From Pseudomonas sp. BP8 (lineage in GTDB: Bacteria > Pseudomonadota > Gammaproteobacteria > Pseudomonadales > Pseudomonadaceae), in assembly GCF_017875955.1 (NCBI RefSeq), contig NZ_JAGINK010000001.1, positions 253,001 to 317,000 of the forward strand: DNA of 64,000 bases, given 5' to 3'. The notes beneath the pieces are model-generated. The model searched no databases. It was not told the origin of the DNA and saw only the letters and a list, made by a program, of their open reading frames with translations. Made by a program: the position numbers and the translations under genes. Shown here in pieces: positions 18,772 through 28,686 of this stretch (position 1 is the stretch's first letter; each line of letters begins with the position of its first letter).

Positions 18772-20349
18772 TTGAGCGAACTCCTCAACAGCCGCCTGAG
18801 CCTGCTCAGTGCCAATCTCCCCTTGCTCAAGCAGTGCCTGCACGGTATTGAGCGCGAATGCCTGCGCGTGACCGACCAAGGTCGCCTGGCCCAGACCCCG
18901 CACCCTGAGGCCTTGGGTTCGGCGCTGACCAACGAGCAGATCACCACCGACTATTCCGAGTCCCTGCTGGAGTTCATCACCCCAGCCCTGGCAGACCCGG
19001 CAGCGGTGCTCGAGAACCTCGATGAGGTGCATCGCTTCGTTCAGTCCAAGCTGGGCAACGAATACCTGTGGAGCCCATCGATGCCTTGCGCGCTGCCGGC
19101 GGAGGAAGACATTCCGATCGCCTATTACGGCAGCTCCAATATCGGCCAGCTCAAGTACGTCTACCGCAAGGGCCTGGCCCTGCGCTACGGCCGCACCATG
19201 CAGTGTATCGCCGGTATCCATTACAACTTCTCCCTGCCCGAAGCGCTGTGGCCGCTGCTGCGCCAGGCCGAGGGTGGCAGCGAGAGCGACCGCGACTTCC
19301 AGTCGTCGGCGTACATCGCGCTGATTCGCAACTTCCGCCGTTACAGCTGGTTGCTGATGTACCTGTTCGGCGCCTCGCCGGCGCTCGACGCAGGCTTCCT
19401 GCGCGGTCGCGCGCACCAGCTCGAGCACCTCGACGCCGACACCCTGTACCTGCCGTACGCCACCAGCCTGCGCATGAGCGACCTGGGTTACCAGAGCAAT
19501 GCCCAGGCCGGCCTGACGCCGTGCTACAACGACCTGGCCAGTTACACCGACAGCCTGCGCAAGGCGGTGGGCACGCCCTACCCGCCCTACGTCGAGGTCG
19601 GCACGCACAAGGATGGCGAGTGGGTTCAGCTCAACACCAACATCCTGCAGATCGAAAACGAGTACTACTCGAACATTCGCCCGAAACGCGTCACCTATAC
19701 CGGCGAGCGCCCGATCCAGGCGCTGATGGCCCGTGGCGTGCAGTATGTCGAAGTGCGTTGCCTGGACATCAACCCGTTCCTGCCGGTGGGTATCGACCTG
19801 CCGCAGGCGCGCTTCCTCGACGCCTTCCTGCTGCTCTGCGCGCTGGACGACAGCCCGCAGCTGGGCAACGGCGAATGTGGCCAGTGCACCAGCAACTTCC
19901 TCAGCGTGGTCAAGGAAGGCCGCCGTCCTGGCCTCGAACTGCAGCGTAACGGCCAGCCGATCGAGCTCAAGGTCTGGGCCAGCGAACTGATCGGCCGCAT
20001 CGCGCCGCTGGCCGCACTGCTCGATCAGGCCCACGGCGGCAATGAACACGCCAACGCCCTGAACGCGCAGCAAGCCAAGGTCGACGATGCCGCGCTGACG
20101 CCATCGGCGCAGGTCCTGGCGCGCATGACCGAGCACGATGAAAGCTTCGTCAAGTTCTCCCTGCGCCAGAGCCAGCTGCACGCCGAGACCTTCCGCGAGC
20201 AGCCGCTGAGCAGCGAGCGCCAGCAGGCATTCGAAACACTCGCCCGCGAGTCGCTGGCCAAGCAGGCCGAGCTCGAACAGACCGAAGTCGGTGATTTCGA
20301 CCTGTTCGTCGGTGCCTACCAGGCCAGCATCCTGGCGATCAGCAACTGA
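18772..20349 (+). CDS. gshA: Glutamate-cysteine ligase GshA
   Basis: The product is 525 residues from TTG 18772 (read as [12 protein letters not shown]); AAGGA lies 7 bases upstream. A GTG at 18757 would add five residues and cannot be excluded. Motifs of the gammaproteobacterial GshA family: [88 protein letters not shown]. It makes gamma-glutamylcysteine, the committed step of glutathione synthesis. Its stop overlaps the TetR gene by one base (TGATG). Confidence 0.95.
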   Translation: MSELLNSRLSLLSANLPLLKQCLHGIERECLRVTDQGRLAQTPHPEALGSALTNEQITTDYSESLLEFITPALADPAAVLENLDEVHRFVQSKLGNEYLWSPSMPCALPAEEDIPIAYYGSSNIGQLKYVYRKGLALRYGRTMQCIAGIHYNFSLPEALWPLLRQAEGGSESDRDFQSSAYIALIRNFRRYSWLLMYLFGASPALDAGFLRGRAHQLEHLDADTLYLPYATSLRMSDLGYQSNAQAGLTPCYNDLASYTDSLRKAVGTPYPPYVEVGTHKDGEWVQLNTNILQIENEYYSNIRPKRVTYTGERPIQALMARGVQYVEVRCLDINPFLPVGIDLPQARFLDAFLLLCALDDSPQLGNGECGQCTSNFLSVVKEGRRPGLELQRNGQPIELKVWASELIGRIAPLAALLDQAHGGNEHANALNAQQAKVDDAALTPSAQVLARMTEHDESFVKFSLRQSQLHAETFREQPLSSERQQAFETLARESLAKQAELEQTEVGDFDLFVGAYQASILAISN

Positions 20350-20975
20350 TGACCCGCACCGCCACGTCGCGCAAGCCGCGCGCCAGCAGCCAGGCCAGGA
20401 TCGAAGCGATCCTGGCGGCGGCGCGCGAGTTGCTCGCTGAACAGGGCGTGGCGGGGCTGTCGATCTACAGTGTGGCTGAGCGGGCGCAGATTCCACCGTC
20501 TTCGGTGTACCACTTCTTCGCCAGTGTGCCGGCCTTGCTCGAAGCGTTGACGGCAGACGTGCACCGGGCCTTTCGCGAGGCCTTGCGGGCGCCTATCGAC
20601 GGCGCTGCGCTGGTGACCTGGCATGATCTGTCGCGGGTGATCGAGCAGCGCATGCTGTTGATCTACAACCAGGATGCTGCCGCCCGGCAGTTGATCCTGG
20701 CCCAGCATGGTTTGAGTGAGGTGACCCAGGCTGACCGCCAGCACGACATGGAACTGGGCGAGCTGATGCACAAGCTGTTCGACCAGTACTTCCAGCTGCC
20801 AGCGGTGCCGAGCGATGTCGATGTGTTTGCCTTGGCCATGGAGCTGAGCGACCGGGTGTATGCCCGCTCGGTGCAACTGCATGAGCAGATTACCCCGCGC
20901 ATGGCCGAGGAAGGCCAGCGGGTCTTTGAGGCGTATCTGGGGTTGTATCTGCCGCCTTTCCTGCCTAAACGCTGA
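20349..20975 (+). CDS. TetR-family regulator
   Basis: The product is 208 residues. The N-terminal HTH at about 15-62 (ARIEAILAAARELLAEQGVAGLSIYSVAERAQIPPSSVYHFFASVPALLEALTADV) is typical of TetR; the ligand domain is not recognisable. Coupled to gshA by TGATG, an unusual placement that could tie its level to glutathione synthesis. The targets are unknown, and the adjacent sulfur-assimilation operon on the opposite strand is one possibility. Confidence 0.85.
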   Translation: MTRTATSRKPRASSQARIEAILAAARELLAEQGVAGLSIYSVAERAQIPPSSVYHFFASVPALLEALTADVHRAFREALRAPIDGAALVTWHDLSRVIEQRMLLIYNQDAAARQLILAQHGLSEVTQADRQHDMELGELMHKLFDQYFQLPAVPSDVDVFALAMELSDRVYARSVQLHEQITPRMAEEGQRVFEAYLGLYLPPFLPKR

Positions 20976-20980
20976 TGTTT

Positions 20981-21003
20981 CTGGGGCCGCTTTGCGGCCC
21001 CAG
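20981..21003. terminator. Hairpin between tetR and ssuF
   Basis: CTGGGGCCGC-TTT-GCGGCCCCAG is a perfect 10-bp stem between two convergent genes, lacking long T-runs. Probably a shared terminator. Confidence 0.65.
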
Positions 21004-21009
21004 AGGTCA

Positions 21010-21225
21010 TCACAGCTTGGCGATAGACACTTCAGTCGATTTGACGAAGGCAATCACTTCGCTGCCCACCTGCAGCTCCAGCTCTTTCACCGAGCGGGTG
21101 GTGATCACCGAGGTGACCACGCCGGAGGCGGTCTGTACGTCGATTTCCGACAGTACCGGGCCTTCGAGGATTTCTTTCACAGTGCCTTTGAACTGGTTGC
21201 GGACGTTGATCGCTTTGATAGTCAT
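21010..21225 (-). CDS. ssuF: Molbindin-like TOBE-domain protein SsuF
   Basis: The product is 71 residues, a single TOBE/Mop domain (INVRNQFKGTVKEILEGPVLSEIDVQTASGVVTSVITTRSVKELELQVGSEVIAFVKSTEVSIAKL). Proteins like this bind molybdate or a similar oxyanion. It is the last gene of the ssu operon, as in P. putida where ssuF was shown to be needed for sulfonate/sulfate-ester use; its mechanism is not known. 31 bases after ssuB. Confidence 0.9.
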   Translation of the reverse strand: MTIKAINVRNQFKGTVKEILEGPVLSEIDVQTASGVVTSVITTRSVKELELQVGSEVIAFVKSTEVSIAKL

Positions 21226-21256
21226 GGTTTGCTTCCTTCAGTCTGGCTTCTGGGGT

Positions 21257-22069
21257 TCAGTGAGCCCAACGCAGTTGCGTGGGCAAAGGGGCTACAGGGT
21301 CCGGCTCGGGCGACGCGCCCGGGACGGCAAGAACACGGTTGAGTACTTCGCTTTCCAGCGCAGCCAGGCGGTGTGAACCACGCGCCCTCGGCCTTGCCAG
21401 GTCAACGGTGAGGTCCAGGCCGACCGCACCGTCCTCGATCAGGATCACCCGGTCAGCCACGGCGACAGCTTCGCTGACGTCATGGGTGACCAGCAGCACG
21501 GTAAAACCATGCTGGCGCCACAAGCGCTCGATTAGTTGCTGCATCTCGATCCGGGTCAGCGCGTCCAGCGCACCGAGCGGCTCGTCCAGCAGCAGCAGGC
21601 GTGGCTGGTGGATCAGCGCCCGGGCCAGGGCCACACGCTGCTTCTGGCCACCGGACAAGGACGCTGGCCACTCGTTGGCACGGTCAGCCAGGCCGACCGC
21701 CTCCAACGCTTCCAGGGCGCGTGGCCGCCAGTCTCCCGACAGGCCCAGGCCAACGTTGTCGATCACTTTCTTCCAGGGCAGCAGACGCGCGTCCTGGAAC
21801 ATCAAACGGGTTTCCTCGCGGGCCTCGGCCAGAGGCGCGGCGCCGGCCAGCAGCTCACCACCGCTGGGTTTGTCGAGCCCGGCCAGCAGGCGCAGCAAGG
21901 TGCTCTTGCCGCAGCCACTGCGGCCGACGATGGCGACGAACTGACCGGCCGGAATGTGCAGGTCGATCCCGCGCAGCACTTCACGCTGGCCGAAGGTCTT
22001 GCGCACACCCTGGGTAGCCAGGGGGATACCACGCAGCAAGCGCGGCGGTTGTTGCTTGAGCACGGTCAT
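21257..22069 (-). CDS. ssuB: Alkanesulfonate ABC transporter ATP-binding protein
   Basis: The product is 270 residues with Walker A (GRSGCGKST), Q-loop ([10 protein letters not shown]), signature ([15 protein letters not shown]), Walker B ([12 protein letters not shown]) and switch His ([16 protein letters not shown]). It energises uptake of alkanesulfonates with SsuA and SsuC. Starts inside the end of ssuC (4-base overlap). Confidence 0.95.
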   Translation of the reverse strand: MTVLKQQPPRLLRGIPLATQGVRKTFGQREVLRGIDLHIPAGQFVAIVGRSGCGKSTLLRLLAGLDKPSGGELLAGAAPLAEAREETRLMFQDARLLPWKKVIDNVGLGLSGDWRPRALEALEAVGLADRANEWPASLSGGQKQRVALARALIHQPRLLLLDEPLGALDALTRIEMQQLIERLWRQHGFTVLLVTHDVSEAVAVADRVILIEDGAVGLDLTVDLARPRARGSHRLAALESEVLNRVLAVPGASPEPDPVAPLPTQLRWAH

Positions 22070-22863
22070 GCGCCCTCCTTCTTGGCCACTTGATAGGCCG
22101 GGTGCCAGCGCAACCAGACTCGCTCCAGGCCGCGGGCGGCGAGGTCGGCCAGTTTGCCGAGGACGGCGTACAGGACGATGGCCAGGACCACCACATCGGT
22201 CTGCAGAAACTCACGGGCGTTCATTGCCAGGTAGCCGATGCCGGCGTTGGCCGAAATGGTCTCGGCGACGATCAGGGTCAACCACATGAAGCCCAGGGCG
22301 AAGCGCACACCAACCAGGATCGACGGCAGCGCACCCGGCAGGATCACTTGGCGGAACAGACCAAACCCGGACAAACCGTAACTGCGCGCCATCTCGACCA
22401 GGGCCGGATCGACGTTGCGAATGCCGTGGTACGTATTGAGGTAGATCGGGAACAGGGTCCCCAGCGCCACCAGGAAAATCTTTGCCGACTCATCGATGCC
22501 GAACCAGAGGATCACCAGCGGAATCAGCGCCAGGTGCGGCACGTTGCGGATCATCTGCACCGAGCTGTCGAGCAGGCGTTCGCCCCAGTTCGACAGGCCG
22601 GTGATGAAGCCCAGCACCAGGCCGATGCTGCCCCCGATGACAAAGCCCAGGCCGGCGCGCCAGCCGCTGATCGCCAGGTGGCTCCAGATCTCGCCACTGC
22701 GCACCAGCTCGACGCCGGCGCTGATTACCGCGCTCGGTGCCGGCAGGATGCGGGTCGACAGCCAGCCTGCGCTGACCGCCAGTTGCCACACCGCCAGCAG
22801 CAGTACCGGCAAGGCCCAGGGCGCAAGACGGTGTGCCAGGGTTGAGGAAGTTGCGCGACTCAT
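22066..22863 (-). CDS. ssuC: Alkanesulfonate ABC transporter permease
   Basis: The product is 265 residues with about six membrane segments and the permease EAA loop ([35 protein letters not shown]). It is the inner-membrane channel of the sulfonate importer. Ten bases separate it from ssuD, and it overlaps ssuB. Confidence 0.95.
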   Translation of the reverse strand: MSRATSSTLAHRLAPWALPVLLLAVWQLAVSAGWLSTRILPAPSAVISAGVELVRSGEIWSHLAISGWRAGLGFVIGGSIGLVLGFITGLSNWGERLLDSSVQMIRNVPHLALIPLVILWFGIDESAKIFLVALGTLFPIYLNTYHGIRNVDPALVEMARSYGLSGFGLFRQVILPGALPSILVGVRFALGFMWLTLIVAETISANAGIGYLAMNAREFLQTDVVVLAIVLYAVLGKLADLAARGLERVWLRWHPAYQVAKKEGA

Positions 22864-22873
22864 GCTTGGTTCC

Positions 22874-24022
22874 TCAGCTCTGCGACACGGACTTGGGCAG
22901 GATGTCGTTGGCCACCATCTCGCCGAACGGGCTCACATAACCCGCGCTTTTCGGTTGCTCCGGACGCTGCACATCGAGGTGCGGGAACAGCAGCTCGGCG
23001 ACCCGGTACGACTCTTCCAGGTGGGGATAACCGGAGAAGATGAAGGTATCGATGCCCAGCTCCGCGTACTCCTTGACCCGTGCCGCGACGGTCGGGCCAT
23101 CGCCAACCAGGGCGGTACCCGCGCCACCGCGCACCAGACCGACGCCGGCCCACAGGTTGGGGCTGACTTCGAGGTTGTCGCGGTTGCCGCCGTGCAGGGC
23201 AGCCATGCGCTGTTGGCCGATCGAATCGAAACGCGCCAGCGAGGCCTGGGCACGGGCAATGGTCTCGTCGTCCAGGTGCGAAATCAGCTTGTCGGCAGCG
23301 GCCCAGGCTTCTTCGTTGGTTTCACGCACGATCACGTGCAGGCGAATCCCGAAGCGCACCTCGCGGCCTTGGGCGGCGGCTTTCTTACGCACTTGGGCGA
23401 TTTTTTCCGCGACGGCAGAGGGCGGCTCGCCCCAGGTCAGGTACAGCTCGACCTGTTCGGCGGCGAGGTCCTGGGCGGCTTCCGACGAGCCACCGAAGTA
23501 CAGCGGCGGACGCGGTTGCTGGATCGGTGGATAGAGCAGCTTGGCGCCCTTCACCTGAATGTGCTTGCCGTCGTAGTCGACGTTCTCGCCTTCGAGCACC
23601 TTGCGCCAGATGCGGGTGAACTCGACCGACGCCTCGTAACGCTCCTGATGGTTCAGGTGCAGGCCGTCACCGGCCAGTTCGTCCGGGTCACCGCCGGTTA
23701 CCAGGTTGAACAGCGCGCGGCCATTGGACAGGCGATCAAGGGTGGCCGCCTGGCGTGCTGCCACGGTCGGCGAAATGATCCCGGGGCGCAGCGCAACCAG
23801 GAACTTCAGGTGTTGGGTCACCGGAATCAGTGACGCGGCCACCAGCCAGGAATCTTCGCAAGAACGGCCGGTCGGGATCAGCACACCGCCGAAACCAAGG
23901 CGGTCGGCGGCCTGGGCGATCTGCTGCAGGTAGCCGTGGTCGACCGCGCGGGCGCCATCGGAGGTGCCCAGGTACTTGCCGTCACCGTGGGTGGGTAGAA
24001 ACCAGAAGATATTCAGGCTCAT
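22874..24022 (-). CDS. ssuD: FMNH2-dependent alkanesulfonate monooxygenase
   Basis: The product is 382 residues, a bacterial-luciferase-like TIM barrel ([115 protein letters not shown]). It uses FMNH2 from SsuE and O2 to split C1+ alkanesulfonates into aldehyde and sulfite. The length is the family norm. Confidence 0.97.
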   Translation of the reverse strand: MSLNIFWFLPTHGDGKYLGTSDGARAVDHGYLQQIAQAADRLGFGGVLIPTGRSCEDSWLVAASLIPVTQHLKFLVALRPGIISPTVAARQAATLDRLSNGRALFNLVTGGDPDELAGDGLHLNHQERYEASVEFTRIWRKVLEGENVDYDGKHIQVKGAKLLYPPIQQPRPPLYFGGSSEAAQDLAAEQVELYLTWGEPPSAVAEKIAQVRKKAAAQGREVRFGIRLHVIVRETNEEAWAAADKLISHLDDETIARAQASLARFDSIGQQRMAALHGGNRDNLEVSPNLWAGVGLVRGGAGTALVGDGPTVAARVKEYAELGIDTFIFSGYPHLEESYRVAELLFPHLDVQRPEQPKSAGYVSPFGEMVANDILPKSVSQS

Positions 24023-24081
24023 TGGAGTTGTCTCCTCAAGGGTGGCTCAGCCGGGGCGGCGCCCCGGCACAGGCAAATCAA

Positions 24082-25047
24082 TCAAGGCGCGCTAGCGACC
24101 TTGGCCGGGGGTGTCCAGATCACGTCCTTGATGCTCAGCGGCTTGGGAATCAGCTTCAAAGCCTGGAAGGTATCGGCGATCTTCTGTTGTGCAGCCACGA
24201 CTTCAGGGGTGAGCGGCGCGGCACCGTAGCCTTGACGCTTGACCGAGGTCAGGGTGATGTCGGCCGGCAGGCCGAGCAGCGGCGCGACCTGGTCGGTAAC
24301 CTCTTGCGGATTGGCCTGGGACCATTCGCCCACAGCGCGGACTTCATCGATCAGCGCGCTGATCACAGCGGGGTGCTGGGTCGCGTAGTCACGGGTGGCG
24401 AGGTAGAACTGGTGGTTGTCGACCAGGTCCTTGCCATCACGCAGGGTGCGCGCTTGCAGCTGTTGCTCGGCGGCGGCCTGGTACGGGTCCCAGATCACCC
24501 AGGCATCGACGCTGCCCCGCTCGAAGGCGGCACGGGCATCGGACGGCGGCAGGTAGACCGGCTGGATGTCGCTGTACTTGAGGCCAGCGTCTTCCAGGGC
24601 GCGCACCAGCAGGTAGTGCACATTGGAGCCTTTGTTGAGGGCGACTTTCTTGCCTTTGAGGTCTTTCACCGACTGGACCGTCGAGCCTTTCGGCACGAGG
24701 ATCGCCTCGCTGTGCGGCGCCGGTGGCTCATAGGCGACGTAGAGCAGGTCGGCACCGGCGGCCTGGGCGAACACCGGCGGAGTTTCCCCGGTCACGCCGA
24801 AGTCGATCGAGCCGACGTTGAGCCCTTCAAGCAGCTGCGGGCCGCCGGGAAACTCGGTCCACTGCACCTGGATGCCTTGGTCGGCCAGGCGCTTTTCCAG
24901 CGTGCCCTTGGCCTTGAGCAGCACCAGGGTGCCGTATTTCTGGTAACCGATGCGCAGGCTTTCGGCCTGGGCTTGGGTGATGGCGCCGAAGGACACAGCC
25001 GCCGCAAACAGGGCGACCAGACCACGACGCAAGAAGACTGTGCGCAT
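24082..25047 (-). CDS. ssuA: Sulfonate ABC transporter substrate-binding protein
   Basis: The product is 321 residues. A signal peptide (VFLRRGLVALFAAAVSFGAITQAQA) precedes the aliphatic-sulfonate-binding fold: LRIGYQKYGTLVLLKAKGTLEKRL, GVTGETPPVFAQAAGADLLYVA, ALNKGSNVHYLLVRALEDAGL, DAWVIWDPYQAAAEQQ. Periplasmic receptor for the SsuBC importer. Confidence 0.95.
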   Translation of the reverse strand: MRTVFLRRGLVALFAAAVSFGAITQAQAESLRIGYQKYGTLVLLKAKGTLEKRLADQGIQVQWTEFPGGPQLLEGLNVGSIDFGVTGETPPVFAQAAGADLLYVAYEPPAPHSEAILVPKGSTVQSVKDLKGKKVALNKGSNVHYLLVRALEDAGLKYSDIQPVYLPPSDARAAFERGSVDAWVIWDPYQAAAEQQLQARTLRDGKDLVDNHQFYLATRDYATQHPAVISALIDEVRAVGEWSQANPQEVTDQVAPLLGLPADITLTSVKRQGYGAAPLTPEVVAAQQKIADTFQALKLIPKPLSIKDVIWTPPAKVASAP

Positions 25048-25141
25048 GGCGCTTCTCCATTACGAATGAGGTTCGGGTTGCACCTGCTTGCCTCGTTGAC
25101 GGGCGAGTAAGGTGAGACAGCGGTAAAGCGGTTGTGCCGGT

Positions 25142-25735
25142 TCAGATGCTCCAGCGAGCACTGATCAGGCGTTCATTGAGCTCCCCGGGGGCGACCGGTC
25201 TGGGTCGACGGGCCAGGGCGCTGTGAAAGGTTTCCAGCGAGTCCAGCAGACGCGCTTCGAGGCTTGCCGCGAGCTGCGCGGGGGTGTTGCCCTCACCGTA
25301 GGCAACCTGGCTATCGTCGGCGAAGATCCCTTGCAGGGTCTCTTGCGCCTTGAGTGCCGAGAGCACCGGCTTGAGGGCGTAGTCCACGGCCAGCATGTGA
25401 GCGATGCTGCCACCGGTGGCGATGGGCAGCACCACCTTGTGTTCCAGGGCGCGTTCCGGCAGCAGGTCGAGCAGGGTTTTCAGGGCGCCGGCAAACGACG
25501 CCTTGTACACCGGGGTCGAGACCACCAGGCCATCGGCCTGGGCCACCAGTGCCTGGAAATGGCGCACTTGCGGGCTGTCGAAGCGGGCGTGAAGCAAGTC
25601 TTCTGCGGGGAACTCACGTACCTGGAAGGTCACCACCTCGACGCCGCGCTCCTGCAGCCACTGGCTTGAACGCTGGAGCAACACGCCGGAGCGTGAACGG
25701 GTACTTGGGCTACCACCGACAGAAACAACCAACAT
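25142..25735 (-). CDS. ssuE: NAD(P)H-dependent FMN reductase SsuE
   Basis: The product is 197 residues, flavodoxin-like: [19 protein letters not shown] at the phosphate loop and [24 protein letters not shown] in the middle. It supplies FMNH2 to SsuD. Start at 25735 (MLVVSVGG), with AAGGAAG 8 bases upstream; the in-frame ATG six codons earlier lies in that ribosome binding site. First gene of ssuEADCBF. Confidence 0.95.
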   Translation of the reverse strand: MLVVSVGGSPSTRSRSGVLLQRSSQWLQERGVEVVTFQVREFPAEDLLHARFDSPQVRHFQALVAQADGLVVSTPVYKASFAGALKTLLDLLPERALEHKVVLPIATGGSIAHMLAVDYALKPVLSALKAQETLQGIFADDSQVAYGEGNTPAQLAASLEARLLDSLETFHSALARRPRPVAPGELNERLISARWSI

Positions 25736-25798
25736 GAGAAACGCTTCCTTCAATTTGTTGGCGGGGTTTGTGGTTGTAGCCCCGCGTCATGGAGTGAC

Positions 25799-25857
25799 AT
25801 TAACAGCCCGATACATATATCTATAAATCATATTTTTTCATTTGGTTATTCCATTAG
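25799..25857 (-). promoter_or_regulatory. AT-rich promoter/activator region upstream of ssuE
   Basis: A roughly 59-base, very AT-rich stretch (ATACATATATCTATAAATCA and the T-run after it) lies 64-122 bases upstream of ssuE in an otherwise GC-rich region. LysR-type sulfur regulators of the CysB/Cbl/SsuR kind bind such AT-rich DNA; the exact promoter cannot be set. Confidence 0.4.
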
Positions 25858-25867
25858 GTTGTGAGTC

Positions 25868-25976
25868 AGCTAGTGAGGGCTTCGCCCTCATTTCGCGACA
25901 CAAGGCCGCTCCCACAGAGTGGACCGCGCATGCCTTGCCGGACCGCTCGGAAAGGGGCGCGCAGCGCACCCAGTTA
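25868..25976. repeat. REP-like sequence (ACACAAGGCCGCTCCCAC family)
   Basis: GAGGGCTTCGCCCTC and TTTCGCGACACAAGGCCGCT followed by CCCACA belong to the second repeat family of this window, also at 50072-50160 and 57640-57735. The partner arm is imperfect here. Together with the ssu promoter region this occupies the 25.7-26.0 kb gap. Confidence 0.6.
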
Positions 25977-25992
25977 TGTAAACCACTAGGCA

Positions 25993-26017
25993 TAAAAAAG
26001 GGCCGTATAAACGGCCC
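25993..26017 (-). terminator. lsfA terminator
   Basis: Minus strand GGGCCGT-TTAT-ACGGCCC followed by six T residues, 43 bases past the lsfA stop. Confidence 0.9.
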
Positions 26018-26059
26018 GAAGATCCCTGCTTGGCTAAGAGCAATGCAACGTGGAATTCC

Positions 26060-26698
<639 letters not shown>

Positions 26699-26810
26699 GG
26701 TGCGGCTCCTGTGTCTGCGTTATGGGTTCAATGTGCCTGCATTCGATGCGAAATAAAAAGAATAAATACTGATTTGTTTATAACCTAAAAGCATACGAAA
26801 TCATGGGCAC

Positions 26811-26840
26811 AAAAAAGCCTCGCACTAGGCGAGGCTCTCT
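26811..26840 (-). terminator. Porin gene terminator
   Basis: Minus strand AGCCTCGC pairs with GCGAGGCT across a 5-base loop and is followed by six T residues (26816-26811), just past the porin stop. Confidence 0.88.
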
Positions 26841-26855
26841 TTGTGCAGCTACGAC

Positions 26856-28184
26856 TTACTTGAAAGCGTAAGTGTAGTTGACGATGAAGCGGGTCTGGTC
26901 CTTGTCGACCGGGGACTCGCCCTCGCCACGGAAGATACCGTGACGCAGGCTGGCGCCGAGGCCTTTCAGGGTGCCTTCCTGGATCACGTAATCGACACGG
27001 GCGTCACGTTCCCACTCATGGTAGGTGCCGTTGCCCGAAACGTTACGGATGTCAGTACCACGCAGGTAGGACACCGAAGCCTTCAGGCCCGGTACGCCAG
27101 CGCGGGCGAAGTCATAGCTGTACTGACCGAAGGTGGTGTTGGTACCGGCACGGGCAAACTGGTTGATCATGCTGTCGGTGAACAGGTAGAAGCTGGCACC
27201 GCCTGCGCCTTCAGGACGGCCATTGCTGTCGGTGACGCCACCTTGGTTCAGCCAGACGAAACCGCCGTCATCGCTGACCTGCTGGTGGCCCAGCATCAAC
27301 GCATGGCCACCCAGGGTGTAGGTGAACATGGCGGACCAGGTCTTGTTGTCAACTTCGCCGGTATCTTTAGCGTAGCCACCGTTGTTGTTGAAGTTGTAAC
27401 CACCGCCGCTGCCGTTGCGGCCGTCGCTGCTGCTATCGAAGTAGCGCAGGTCGGTCTTGAACGACTGGTCGTCAGAGATCTTGAAGACGTGGGTCGCACC
27501 CAGGAAGTGCTGCTTGTAGAAGTCTTCCAGGTTCGAGTAGTAGTACTGCAGGGTCAGGTCTGGAGTGAGCTTGTAGTCCAGGCCGCCGTAGCGGAACTTG
27601 TTGCTGTCAGCGGTCGCGCCGTTGACCGACAAACCAGTACGGTTGCTCGACGCACGACCCATGGCGTGGGTCAGCTGACCGGCGTTGATGGTCAGGTTGT
27701 CGATTTCTTTCGAGGTGATGGTGCCACCTTCGAAAGTCTGCGGCAGCAGACGGCCGTCGTTGGAGACCAGGATCGGCAGCATCGGTGCGAGTGCGCTACC
27801 GAAGTGAGCTTCAGTCTTGGAGAAGCGTGCCTTGGCGTTACCGCCGATGCGAGCCCATTGGTCTACCGACGAACCGTTGGTTTCGCTTGGCATGAAGGTG
27901 CTGGTGTTCGGGTGCTTGCCACGGCCGCCATCCAGGTGAATACCCCAGAGTGCCTGAACATCGACACCGAAACCTACGGTGCCTTCGGTGAAGCCGGACA
28001 GGTAGTCGAGCTTGAAGCCCTGACCCGATTCACGGTTGTCAGCGCCGCCTTCACGGTTGTCGTCGTTGAAGTACATGGTGCGCGAGCTGACGGACAGCTT
28101 GCTGTCCTCTACGAAACCGGCAGCGCCTGCTTGTTGGGCGAGAACCCCCAGTGCCACGGCCAGAGCCAGGCTGGACTTGTACAT
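26856..28184 (-). CDS. oprE: OprD-family outer-membrane porin (OprE-like)
   Basis: The product is 442 residues. Signal peptide MYKSSLALAVALGVLAQQAGA, then an 18-strand OprD-type barrel: FVEDSKLSVSSRTMYFNDD, DYLSGFTEGTVGFGVDVQALWGIHLDGG, EAHFGSALAPMLPILVSNDGRLLPQTF and a terminal RFIVNYTYAFK ending in an aromatic-Lys. The subfamily (OprE versus other OprD paralogues) is taken from remembered gene order next to lsfA and tau and is less certain than the family. GAGGAG precedes the ATG. Channel for small solutes, possibly sulfonates by context. Confidence 0.8.
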   Translation of the reverse strand: MYKSSLALAVALGVLAQQAGAAGFVEDSKLSVSSRTMYFNDDNREGGADNRESGQGFKLDYLSGFTEGTVGFGVDVQALWGIHLDGGRGKHPNTSTFMPSETNGSSVDQWARIGGNAKARFSKTEAHFGSALAPMLPILVSNDGRLLPQTFEGGTITSKEIDNLTINAGQLTHAMGRASSNRTGLSVNGATADSNKFRYGGLDYKLTPDLTLQYYYSNLEDFYKQHFLGATHVFKISDDQSFKTDLRYFDSSSDGRNGSGGGYNFNNNGGYAKDTGEVDNKTWSAMFTYTLGGHALMLGHQQVSDDGGFVWLNQGGVTDSNGRPEGAGGASFYLFTDSMINQFARAGTNTTFGQYSYDFARAGVPGLKASVSYLRGTDIRNVSGNGTYHEWERDARVDYVIQEGTLKGLGASLRHGIFRGEGESPVDKDQTRFIVNYTYAFK

Positions 28185-28338
28185 GTTTTGCTCCTCTACG
28201 TTCTAATTTTTGTGTATCTCTGACGGCGGGATCTGCTGCCCCGCTCACCGTGGATTGGCGATTTAGTCCCAAAATGTGTCGTTCAAGTCAATCGTTTCCA
28301 ATCGTTTCACGACTTTGGTCTAAGGCCACCTGCGCTAC

Positions 28339-28413
28339 AGGATAATGACAATCCTATAAATCCAAAATGACCGTTTTATGAATTCCTAAGACTATTGCGG
28401 AATATCCTAGGAA
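28339..28413. promoter_or_regulatory. Paired dyads upstream of the porin gene
   Basis: AGGAT-aatgaca-ATCCT (28339-28355) and TTCCTA...TAGGAA (28383-28388 / 28408-28413) lie 155-230 bases upstream of the porin start in AT-rich DNA. Candidate regulator sites, unassigned. Confidence 0.35.
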
Positions 28414-28458
28414 CCTTAACTGCCAAAAGTTGTATCGACCGCACCCTTTCATAGCTTT

Positions 28459-28488
28459 AGGTTATTTGCAAACGTTTGCTCATAACCT
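28459..28488. promoter_or_regulatory. 30-bp palindromic operator-like site (LacI/PurR-type core GCAAACGTTTGC)
   Basis: The centre GCAAACGTTTGC (28468-28479) is a perfect 12-bp palindrome flanked by AGGTTAT (28459-28465) and its exact complement ATAACCT (28482-28488); only the two pairs next to the core fail. The core resembles operators of the LacI/GalR family (PurR consensus contains GCAAACGTTT). It is about 199 bases upstream of tauA and 275 upstream of the porin gene. No LacI-type regulator is encoded in this window. Confidence 0.6.
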
Positions 28489-28571
28489 TATTCCACATCG
28501 TTCTGAGCGGCCGCAAAAGCCTAGCAGTGGATACGGTTCGCGCCAGGCTGAAGTTGTCCAGATCGCTGCGG

Positions 28572-28597
28572 AGCTTAAATCAATTGGCTCCTAAGCT
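28572..28597. promoter_or_regulatory. Dyad in the tauA promoter region
   Basis: AGCTTA (28572-28577) and TAAGCT (28592-28597) form an inverted repeat in AT-rich DNA 90-115 bases before tauA, a plausible activator site (TauR- or CysB-type). The rest of the 28.2-28.7 kb gap is AT-rich with no gene. Confidence 0.35.
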
Positions 28598-28686
28598 AAT
28601 GCAAAAAGGTTATTTATTTTCCGTTTCTTAGATCATCTAGTCTTCTCGCCATCCATCACACCGATTGCCTGACGAGGAGTTCAACC

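Noticed and set aside
18730..20496. 588-codon minus-strand frame opposite gshA
   Set aside because: Shadow frame caused by codon bias; gshA is unambiguous.
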